Shown in pieces: positions 1-5,577 of a DNA stretch of 6,711 nucleotides. The stretch lies in NCBI GenBank assembly GCA_020720965.1, contig DYNS01000169.1, positions 1 to 6,711 on the forward strand. The letters are read 5' to 3'. Positions within the stretch are counted from its first letter, which is position 1. Each line of letters opens with the position of its first letter. The stretch comes from Anaerolinea sp. Its GTDB lineage: Bacteria > Chloroflexota > Anaerolineae > Anaerolineales > Villigracilaceae. Under the pieces are notes generated by a model. It did not search any database and was not told the DNA's origin. It worked only from the letters and a program-made list of their open reading frames with translations. The translations under genes were made by a program, and so were the position numbers.

Positions 1-1242
1 GGCTTCGGCGGGCAGCGCTTCAAAGGATTTTGTCCATTCCTGGGCGCGGCGATTTTCAAAAACGGGGAGTTGGTTCAGGTTGGCTTGAGCGCCGAGGGTG
101 TGCAAGGCTTCCATGGGCGTTTCTGGGGGAAGCAGGCGGCGCAGGTGTGTTTCGATGATGTCGCTGATGCGGGGTCCTCGAGAATCTCCGGCATAAGCGC
201 CCCAAATTTTGAGGGTGTATTCCAGCGGGGTCAGGTTGAAGTTGTCTGTTTCCAGCCAGCGGTTGAGCGGGATGGGGTCTAGCGGGTTGGCGGCGGCTTG
301 CGCCCAGGCTTCTACGGCGATGTATTTTTGCCAGAGTTGCGCCCATTTTTGCAAGAAGTTTTTTTGTTGTTCTTTGTTCCAGGGCATCAGCGCGAGGGGG
401 GCGAAGCCGATGGAGACCAGGCTGCCGAGATAGTCGGTGTTGCCGGTTGTGACGATTCTTGTTTGGGGGTATTGGCGCAGGATGACGCGCAGGTAGTCGG
501 TCACTTCTTGCAGGGCAGTGGGCGGGAGTTCGTCCACGCCGTCCAGCAGTAACAGGGCGCGTCCGCTTTCAAAGGCGAATTCTACAAAGCCGGGAATTTT
601 GAGGGCGTTGAAGATGCCTGCCTGCCCGGCGATGGTTTCGGCGATGGGGTTGAGGAAGTCGGATGGTTTTTTGGGGTCGCGCAAGGGCAATCCCAGGTCG
701 GCGGCGTGCAGGAGGAAGGGGATTTTCTCGTGGAATGCTTGCAGTTCTGGGGCGCGGTTGCTGATTTTCGCGGCGAGGTAGGCCAAGGCGGTGCTTTTTC
801 CGCTTCCCGGCTGGCCGGTGATGACGAGGTTGACTCCGCCTTGCAGGGCTTGCGCCAGGCTGAGGGTATCGGCACCGTAGACTGCCCCCATTTTGGGGGC
901 GTTGGGCAGGTAGGGCAGGCTGTCTTCCACAATGTCGGTGTGCGGGCGGGTGGAGCCTGGTTCGGCGGTGGCAGGCGGGGCGAGCAGGCGGGGTTCGATG
1001 ATGATTTCGTCCAGCGCAAAGAGCGAGGCGGCTTGGTGGGCTGCCTGGGTTTGGCGGTAGAGCAATTTTCGGTAGACGTTTTCCAGGTCGGAGTTGGATT
1101 GCAGGGCGCGTTCTTTTTGTTTTTCGCGCTGTGCTTCCAACATTTGGCGGAAGAGGGGGCGGATGAGGTTGATGACCCACCAGATGACTGTACCCGCAAC
1201 GATGCCAAGGACGAAGGAGATGCTATCGAATCGAAAGCGCAT
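1..1242 (-). CDS. Membrane-anchored NACHT-family NTPase (C-terminus beyond window)
   Basis: The frame is open from an ATG at 1242 to the left edge: 414 codons, no stop. Residues about 9-29 form one hydrophobic segment (includes GIVAGTVIWWVINLI), followed by a charged stretch rich in E, K, R and Q (34-60) and a proline-rich linker (84-118), which predicts an N-terminal anchor with a cytoplasmic NTPase. Walker A is GQPGSGKST at 143-151. Walker B is LLLLDGVDEL at 230-239, with the DGxDE form typical of NACHT domains in the STAND class. Between them PFLLHAADLGLPL (175-187) matches the usual NACHT strand. The sensor strand reads RIVTTGNTDYL (262-272) and lacks the arginine normally found after TS/TT. 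Residues 290-414 look helical with many W and Q. GAGG lies 8 bases before the ATG, and the gene follows the zinc-ribbon gene by 22 bases, so it is probably co-transcribed. STAND NTPases act as ligand-triggered switches. The trigger and output here are unknown because the C-terminus is missing. Confidence 0.85.
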   Translation of the reverse strand, partial: MRFRFDSISFVLGIVAGTVIWWVINLIRPLFRQMLEAQREKQKERALQSNSDLENVYRKLLYRQTQAAHQAASLFALDEIIIEPRLLAPPATAEPGSTRPHTDIVEDSLPYLPNAPKMGAVYGADTLSLAQALQGGVNLVITGQPGSGKSTALAYLAAKISNRAPELQAFHEKIPFLLHAADLGLPLRDPKKPSDFLNPIAETIAGQAGIFNALKIPGFVEFAFESGRALLLLDGVDELPPTALQEVTDYLRVILRQYPQTRIVTTGNTDYLGSLVSIGFAPLALMPWNKEQQKNFLQKWAQLWQKYIAVEAWAQAAANPLDPIPLNRWLETDNFNLTPLEYTLKIWGAYAGDSRGPRISDIIETHLRRLLPPETPMEALHTLGAQANLNQLPVFENRRAQEWTKSFEALPAEA

Positions 1243-1264
1243 GGGGTTTGCCTCGTGTGGGTGG

Positions 1265-1963
1265 TCAGGAGGATAGGATTCTGCCGCAGGAGGGGCAGAG
1301 TATCAACTGTGTGGCGAGCCGGACGGATTGCGCCTGCCCAGGGGTGAGACGCGCTCCGCAGGCATAGCAAGCCCCTTCGCTAAGGGTGGAGACGGCAAGC
1401 CCGCGCCGGTTTTGGCGCAGGTTTTCGTAGAGGCTGATTTGGCTGTCTTGCAGGGTGGGGGTTATGGCGCTGCGTTGGGTTTGCAGGTTTTCGGCTTCTT
1501 TTTGCAGGGTGTTGGCTTCGCCGTGTAGGGCGGCGTTTTCGGTCATTGCCAGGGTGCGGATTTTCTGCCACTGGGCTTCGGCTTGGGCTTGCTGGCTGCG
1601 GGCTTCTTCCAGGGCGAGCATTTGCTCCAGTTGAGCGTCTTCCAGGCTGGCGAGCCTGCGTTTTAGCGAGGCGAGGTCGTTTTGCAGGTCTTGCAGTTCT
1701 TTGGGGTTCTGAATCCTGCCGCTGTAAAGGCTGGATTCTATCTGCTCTATTTTTATTTTCTGGTCGGCGCTGGCTTCTTCTGCCTGTCGTAACTGTTTCT
1801 GAACATCTTCGCTTTGCCGTTTTGCTTGCTGAAGGTTTTGCTGGGCATTTTGCAAAACAGGGTTAGATTCCAGGGCGGCTTGAATGGTTTGCAGGCGCGT
1901 TTCTATCTGTTGCAGGCGGCTGTCTACTTTTTGCAGGCGGTACAGGGTTTGGGCTATGCTCAT
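1265..1963 (-). CDS. Coiled-coil protein with C-terminal C4 zinc ribbon (DUF164/zf-RING_7 type)
   Basis: 232 residues. Residues 5-165 are almost continuous heptad-like coiled coil, very rich in Q, L, E and A (RLQQIETRLQTIQ near 16-28). In the middle LYSGRIQNPKEL (79-90) matches the loop characteristic of this family. The C-terminus holds two CxxC pairs, C199/C202 (CYAC) and C223/C226 (CPSC), 20 residues apart, forming a zinc ribbon. Proteins of this kind are widespread, cytoplasmic and poorly characterised; a nucleic-acid-binding or scaffolding role is usually guessed from the ribbon. I chose the ATG at 1963. A TTG six codons upstream (1981) is possible but lies upstream of a TATAAT that would place the transcript start next to the ATG. 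No Shine-Dalgarno is visible before either start. It sits 32 bases after the serine hydrolase gene and 22 before the NACHT gene. Family call is firm; function is unknown. Confidence 0.88.
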   Translation of the reverse strand: MSIAQTLYRLQKVDSRLQQIETRLQTIQAALESNPVLQNAQQNLQQAKRQSEDVQKQLRQAEEASADQKIKIEQIESSLYSGRIQNPKELQDLQNDLASLKRRLASLEDAQLEQMLALEEARSQQAQAEAQWQKIRTLAMTENAALHGEANTLQKEAENLQTQRSAITPTLQDSQISLYENLRQNRRGLAVSTLSEGACYACGARLTPGQAQSVRLATQLILCPSCGRILSS

Positions 1964-1970
1964 GGTTAAG

Positions 1971-1976
1971 ATTATA
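1971..1976 (-). promoter_or_regulatory. Consensus -10 box (TATAAT) of a probable leaderless promoter
   Basis: On the minus strand the sequence reads TATAATCTTAACCATG. The -10 hexamer is perfect and ends seven bases before the ATG of the zinc-ribbon gene, so transcription would be expected to start at or one base before the ATG. There is no Shine-Dalgarno in the gap. No TTGACA-like -35 is seen at 16-18 bases upstream (GTAAAA at 17), so the promoter would depend on the -10 or on an activator. Confidence 0.5.
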
Positions 1977-1995
1977 CCCAATGCGAGCGAGTTTT

Positions 1996-3486
1996 TTACG
2001 GACTGCTAAGATTGAAGTAGTTGTACACTGCTTGGGAGATTTTGGTAATCATGCCGGAGACGGGTTCCCAAACGGCTTGGACGGGATGATAGGTGTAGAT
2101 GACGAGGACGTAGTTTCCGCCGGGGGTGTAAACGATGGCGGCATCCGAAATGTTTTGGATAATTCCGGAGGTGCCGCTTATCCACCCGTGTTTGTGAGCG
2201 ATTTTTGTGCCTTCGGGGATACCCGCTTCGATGAGTACGCCTATCCGGTCACGGCTCAGGTAGTCTATCATCTCCTGGCAGGCGGTCTGATTCAGGTTGG
2301 AGGGAAAGGCGGCGACCAGCGCCCCGCCGCCGGTTTCGCTGCACTGGTACAGGTCTGCCAGCAGAGAACCCATCTCGGAGGGGGTGGTCTGGTTATATAC
2401 GTCTGGGTTGGTGAGGACATCGGCGCGTTGGTTGGCGGGGGTGCTGAATCGTTCCAGCAGGGGAGCGCCATCGTAGAAGTACCCGGCGATGAAGGTGTTT
2501 TCCAGCCCCAGGGTTTTCATCACCGCGCTGACGGCGAGGGGACCTCTGCCTGTGTCCACCCTGTCCATCAGCGTATCCGATTCGGGGTTTTCGGATTTGG
2601 TAATCATCGCCAAAATCAGGTCGCGGATTTCCTCTTCCAGGTTGGGTCCTAATTTTTGGTACACCGATACCATGATGGGAATTTTGATGGTGCTGGAGGC
2701 GGTAAAGGCGACATCCGGGTTGATGCCGATGGTCTGGTTTTGGTTGTAGGCGAAGTGCATTTCTGTCCCGCTTTGCAAATCCAGCATGTAAACGCCCACC
2801 ACGCCGTCAAAGGGGGTTAAATCTATAATTTGTTGAATGAGAATTTGCAGGTTTTGCAGGGGCGGTCTGCCGGGGTTGGTGCGCTGATAGGTGAGGCTTA
2901 CGCTGCGATTGACCGGGGAGCGTAATGCGTCTTCGATGAGAATCACAGCGCGGTCAATATCCAGTTCTTGCCCGCCTTTGCCGGGTTCAAAAGAAACCTG
3001 CCCGGCGACTGGAGCGGCGGCAATGGCGGGCTTGTCGTAACGGGTGGCGATTTCTTCCTTAAGGTAGGTACGCAGGCGTTCTTCGTTGAAGTTCGCAATG
3101 AGGGGGACGCTGCTCGCCTGGGATTGGCGGTTCCATAAATAATCCCAAAAGCCTGCCCAAAAAGAACCGCCCACCCGCTCAATATCGGCGGCGGCGAGCA
3201 TGGCGTCTGTATCCAATTGAAAACCTGCCAGCCCTGGGTCCATGTGAATGATGGCATCTTCGTAGCGGATTTCCACCGGAGCGTTATAGACCTGCAAAAG
3301 ACGCTGGGAGGCGGTTTGGGGGTCCACCCCGCCAACGGCAACCCCGCCAATGGTAAGCCCGGCGGGGTAATTGTTGCGCTGCCGCGAGTAGGCGGTCACT
3401 TGCACCACTGTCAGCGAGAAAGCCGCCGCAATGAACAAAAGCGAAACCCAGCGCAGGAGGAAGGAAGTATCTCGGACTGTTTTCAC
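1996..3486 (-). CDS. Exported serine hydrolase, class A beta-lactamase/PBP fold with N-terminal peptidoglycan-binding-like domain
   Basis: 496 residues from a GTG at 3486 preceded by GGAGGG four bases away. The frame extends 25 codons further to 3561, but that overlaps ctaA and lacks a comparable ribosome site. Residues 10-32 are a signal peptide or anchor (LLRWVSLLFIAAAFSLTVV). LTIGGVAVGGVDPQTA (44-59) starts a domain resembling the PG_binding_4/YoaR repeat, covering roughly 44-200. Residues about 215-496 form the hydrolase domain: S265-T-I-K268 (SxxK nucleophile), S298-E-N300 in the SDN position, and K432-H-G434 in the KTG position. No clear ExxLN omega-loop motif precedes TTPSEM (367-372), so a true beta-lactamase is doubtful; a wall carboxypeptidase, transpeptidase-like enzyme or binding protein is likelier. 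The only cysteines, C382 and C403, could pair outside the membrane. The gene begins 13 bases after ctaA and is probably co-transcribed with it. Confidence 0.88.
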   Translation of the reverse strand: MKTVRDTSFLLRWVSLLFIAAAFSLTVVQVTAYSRQRNNYPAGLTIGGVAVGGVDPQTASQRLLQVYNAPVEIRYEDAIIHMDPGLAGFQLDTDAMLAAADIERVGGSFWAGFWDYLWNRQSQASSVPLIANFNEERLRTYLKEEIATRYDKPAIAAAPVAGQVSFEPGKGGQELDIDRAVILIEDALRSPVNRSVSLTYQRTNPGRPPLQNLQILIQQIIDLTPFDGVVGVYMLDLQSGTEMHFAYNQNQTIGINPDVAFTASSTIKIPIMVSVYQKLGPNLEEEIRDLILAMITKSENPESDTLMDRVDTGRGPLAVSAVMKTLGLENTFIAGYFYDGAPLLERFSTPANQRADVLTNPDVYNQTTPSEMGSLLADLYQCSETGGGALVAAFPSNLNQTACQEMIDYLSRDRIGVLIEAGIPEGTKIAHKHGWISGTSGIIQNISDAAIVYTPGGNYVLVIYTYHPVQAVWEPVSGMITKISQAVYNYFNLSSP

Positions 3487-3490
3487 GCAA

Positions 3491-3496
3491 CCCTCC
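3491..3496 (-). promoter_or_regulatory. Shine-Dalgarno GGAGGG fixing the GTG start of the serine hydrolase
   Basis: Minus strand reads GGAGGGTTGCGTG. The strong ribosome-binding site four bases before GTG at 3486 sits just downstream of the ctaA stop codon (3500-3502). This supports the shorter, non-overlapping start over the longer frame beginning at 3561. Confidence 0.75.
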
Positions 3497-3499
3497 GTT

Positions 3500-4405
3500 T
3501 TAGTCGCCGCGCAGGCTGTGCGCTGCCAGCAAAACGTAAGAGACCCATAGCAAATCCGCAATCAGCAGGTGAATGACCTGCATCCACACCGGGGCAAGCA
3601 GAATAACGTTCAGAGTCCCCGCGCCCAGTTGCACCAGCGTAATGAGAATGAGAAAAACGCTCAGGCGGCGGGTTGTTGCATCCTGTCCTTGTTGCCAAAA
3701 ATGCCGCGCCAAATAAAGCGTGTAAAGGCTGATGAAAACGGCAAGAATGGGGTGATACACCCGCAGCGCCACCAGAAAATGGGCTCCCGGTTCGGATTGT
3801 TGTTGCAGGGTGTGAGCAATGGATTCGGAGGGAAAGAGAGTATCTCCCAGGGCGGTAATCGCCCCGCTCATCCCAATCACCGCCACGCCTGCCAGCCCCA
3901 GCCCAAACAGAGCCAGATACCCACGCCGCGCCACGCCCAACCGAATCACTCCCCCGCCGGATGCCCACCATGCGTTCAGGCTGAGAAAAGCCAGCAAAAT
4001 GAAAGTGTTCAGCAGGTGAACAGCCACCGCCCCCGCCCGAAAAGCAGAAGAATTTTCGGCGACCAACTCAAACAGAACCAAACCCGCCCCCAGCAAAGCC
4101 TCGATAAGAATAAAAACCGCCGAACCAATAAACCCAACCCGCTGATGATGCCCCTTGGGGAAAAGCCGCAAGCCCCAAACCAGCAAAAAGAAGATGGCAA
4201 TCAACGCCGCGCCGCTCATGGCACGGTGCGCGAACTCTATCATCGTTGTACTTTGCTCAAAAGTGGGAATCACATTCCCATTACAGGTGGGCCAATGGCT
4301 TCCACAACCCGCCCCAGAGCCTGTTGCTCGTACTACTGCGCCCCACAAAATGACTAAAATGGTGAGCGCAAGGACAAACCAGGAATATTTTGCAAAACGG
4401 TTCAT
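3500..4405 (-). CDS. ctaA: Heme A synthase (CtaA/COX15 family)
   Basis: 301 residues, the usual length for bacterial CtaA, with about eight hydrophobic segments. The enzyme sits in the cytoplasmic membrane and oxidises the C8 methyl of heme O to a formyl group, giving heme A for aa3-type cytochrome oxidases. Conserved blocks are visible: GAVVRATGSGAGCGSHWPTC (22-41), IEFAHRAMSG (56-65), IEALLGAGLV (101-110), HLLNTF (130-135) and SGAITALGDTLFP (180-192). Histidines H60, H130, H218 and H279 match the four heme ligands. Cysteines C34 and C41 match the first extracytoplasmic pair; the second pair known from some CtaA proteins is absent. AAGGTGA lies five or fewer bases before the ATG at 4405. It heads the minus-strand cluster and diverges from the proline dehydrogenase gene. 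No ctaB or oxidase subunit gene is in the window. Confidence 0.95.
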   Translation of the reverse strand: MNRFAKYSWFVLALTILVILWGAVVRATGSGAGCGSHWPTCNGNVIPTFEQSTTMIEFAHRAMSGAALIAIFFLLVWGLRLFPKGHHQRVGFIGSAVFILIEALLGAGLVLFELVAENSSAFRAGAVAVHLLNTFILLAFLSLNAWWASGGGVIRLGVARRGYLALFGLGLAGVAVIGMSGAITALGDTLFPSESIAHTLQQQSEPGAHFLVALRVYHPILAVFISLYTLYLARHFWQQGQDATTRRLSVFLILITLVQLGAGTLNVILLAPVWMQVIHLLIADLLWVSYVLLAAHSLRGD

Positions 4406-4408
4406 TTG

Positions 4409-4415
4409 TCACCTT
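4409..4415 (-). promoter_or_regulatory. Shine-Dalgarno of ctaA (AAGGTGA)
   Basis: Minus strand reads AAGGTGACAAATG, a good ribosome-binding site three bases before the ATG at 4405. It supports that start; no other plausible start codon with a ribosome site lies nearby. Confidence 0.6.
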
Positions 4416-4435
4416 GTTGTTATGTCACTGTGTAC

Positions 4436-4464
4436 TTGCGTGCAAAACCGCGCGAGAGTATAAC
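4436..4464 (+). promoter_or_regulatory. Probable sigma70-type promoter of the proline dehydrogenase gene
   Basis: TTGCGT at 4436-4441 and TATAAC at 4459-4464 are separated by exactly 17 bases. A start near 4471 would give a leader of about 49 bases containing a small possible hairpin (TGCCC 4478-4482 with GGGCA 4489-4493). This is the best match in the 114-base divergent region. Confidence 0.5.
4457..4462 (-). promoter_or_regulatory. Possible -10 box (TATACT) for ctaA, overlapping the opposite promoter
   Basis: On the minus strand TATACT occupies the same bases as the plus-strand TATAAC. Transcription would start near 4450, leaving a leader of about 45 bases before ctaA. No good -35 is present 17 bases upstream (AAAGGG), so this is weaker than the plus-strand call. 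Confidence 0.3.
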
Positions 4465-4519
4465 ACAATCAGTCCCCTGCCCTTTGGGGGGCAAATTTAC
4501 ACTCGTTTCGAGGTGAAGA

Positions 4520-5479
4520 ATGCTTCGTTCCCTTCTCATTTACCTTTCTCAGGCGGCCTGGGCGCAGAATCTTGTCACCCACTGGGGCTTCGCCTGGAAA
4601 GCCGCCTCCCGTTTCATTGCCGGTTCCACCCTGGAAGATGCGGTTCGGGCTGTTGCCGGTCTCAACGAAAAGGGTATAAACGCCACTCTGGACCAACTGG
4701 GCGAACATACCTCCAACCCGGAAGAAGCCTCCCGTTCTGCCGAGGGTATCCTTCAGGTGCTGGATGCCATTCAGAAAGCCGGGGTGCGTTCCAACGTCTC
4801 CATCAAACTCACTCAAATTGGCATGGGGCTGGATGACGAAGTTTGCAAAAACAACCTGGAGCGCATTTTGCAACGCGCCAAAGAATACAACAACTTCGTC
4901 CGCATTGATATAGAAGACAGCCCCTGGGTGGATACAACCATCGCCATTTACCGCGAAATGCTTAAGCGCGGCTTTACCCCAAAAACCGTTGGCATGGCAG
5001 CCCAATCCTACCTTTATCGCGCGGAACAAGACCTGCGAACCCTCACGGCGGAGGGCGTTTCTTTTCGGCTGGTCAAAGGTGCCTATAAAGAACCTGCGGA
5101 AGTAGCCTTCCCCAAAAAGGCGGATGTAGATGCCAACTTCGATACCCTCGCCTCCATCCTCATCGATGCCTCACTGGCGCAAAACACCCAACTCAGCCCG
5201 GATGGACGCATCCCCGCCATCCCTGCCATCGCCAGCCATGACGAAAGCCGAATCGCCTTCGCCAAAGCCTACGCCGACAAGGTAGGCTTGCCCAAAAACG
5301 GGCTGGAATTTCAGATGCTGTACGGCATTCGGCGCGACCTGCAAGAAGAACTCGCCAAAGAAGGCTACCCCGTCCGGGTTTACGTCCCCTTTGGCACGCA
5401 TTGGTATCCCTACTTCATGCGCCGCCTGGCAGAACGCCCGGCAAACATCTGGTTCTTCGTCTCCAACTTTTTCCGCTAA
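4520..5479 (+). CDS. Proline dehydrogenase, monofunctional, FAD-dependent
   Basis: 319 residues, typical of single-domain proline dehydrogenases (PutB/PRODH type). It oxidises L-proline to pyrroline-5-carboxylate using FAD and passes electrons to the quinone pool, usually at the inner face of the membrane. The barrel motifs appear in order: LDQLGEHTS (58-65, NATLDQL just before), SIKLTQIG (94-101, K96), RIDIEDS (128-134), QSYLYRAEQDL (162-172), FRLVKGAYKE (182-191), IASHD (237-241), FQMLYGIRRDL (264-274), and VRVYVPFGTHWYPYFMRRL (285-303). The R301-R302 pair matches the arginines that bind the proline carboxylate. GAGGTGAAG lies just before the ATG at 4520. The gene appears monocistronic: a strong terminator follows within 20 bases. 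The partner P5C dehydrogenase is neither fused nor adjacent here. The first ~20 residues are amphipathic or hydrophobic and could help membrane association. Confidence 0.95.
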   Translation: MLRSLLIYLSQAAWAQNLVTHWGFAWKAASRFIAGSTLEDAVRAVAGLNEKGINATLDQLGEHTSNPEEASRSAEGILQVLDAIQKAGVRSNVSIKLTQIGMGLDDEVCKNNLERILQRAKEYNNFVRIDIEDSPWVDTTIAIYREMLKRGFTPKTVGMAAQSYLYRAEQDLRTLTAEGVSFRLVKGAYKEPAEVAFPKKADVDANFDTLASILIDASLAQNTQLSPDGRIPAIPAIASHDESRIAFAKAYADKVGLPKNGLEFQMLYGIRRDLQEELAKEGYPVRVYVPFGTHWYPYFMRRLAERPANIWFFVSNFFR

Positions 5480-5495
5480 CCAGCGCAAACCAGCC

Positions 5496-5527
5496 AACAG
5501 CCGCCGAAAGGCGGCTGTTTATATTTT
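5496..5527 (+). terminator. Intrinsic terminator after proline dehydrogenase
   Basis: A perfect 10-bp stem, AACAGCCGCC (5496-5505) with GGCGGCTGTT (5510-5519), closes on a GAAA tetraloop and is followed by TATATTTT. The stem starts 16 bases after the stop codon. The opposite side has no T-run on the minus strand, so it should work only in the plus direction, separating this gene from mfd. Confidence 0.9.
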
Positions 5528-5554
5528 GGCGCAAAGACAAAGGGGCAAATGCTG

Positions 5555-5560
5555 TATACT
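5555..5560 (+). promoter_or_regulatory. Possible -10 box (TATACT) for mfd
   Basis: TATACT ends 17 bases before the mfd ATG and lies after the terminator, where a new promoter is expected. Transcription would start near 5567, giving a leader of about 11 bases. I find no good -35: TTGGCG at 5526-5531 is 23 bases away, too far. Confidence 0.35.
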
Positions 5561-5577
5561 TGCTTGCCGATATTCCT

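Noticed and set aside
706..1347. Plus-strand frame of 213 codons
   Set aside because: Lies antisense to the NACHT gene, whose Walker motifs are clear; the translation is low-complexity G, F and V with no recognisable domain.
582..1370. Minus-strand frame of 262 codons in another register
   Set aside because: Rich in P, S and T, overlaps both the NACHT and zinc-ribbon genes in a different frame, and shows no family motif.
1870..1945. Repeated GCAGGCG-like words as a DNA repeat array
   Set aside because: They encode the RLQ heptads of the zinc-ribbon protein's coiled coil; spacing follows the protein and does not form a regular DNA repeat.
1981..2652. Plus-strand frame of 223 codons
   Set aside because: Antisense to the serine hydrolase in matching codon register, which tends to keep such frames open; no domain seen.
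3487..3561. N-terminal extension of the serine hydrolase
   Set aside because: It would overlap ctaA by 62 bases, adds cysteine-rich sequence before the signal peptide, and lacks the strong ribosome site found at the GTG at 3486.
3569..4357. Plus-strand frame of 262 codons
   Set aside because: Antisense to ctaA; the translation is rich in Q, N, P and R, as expected from the complement of a membrane-protein gene.
4478..4493. Hairpin TGCCC/GGGCA in the proline dehydrogenase leader as a possible riboswitch or attenuator
   Set aside because: The stem is only 5 bp and the leader about 50 bases; too little structure to support a regulatory RNA.
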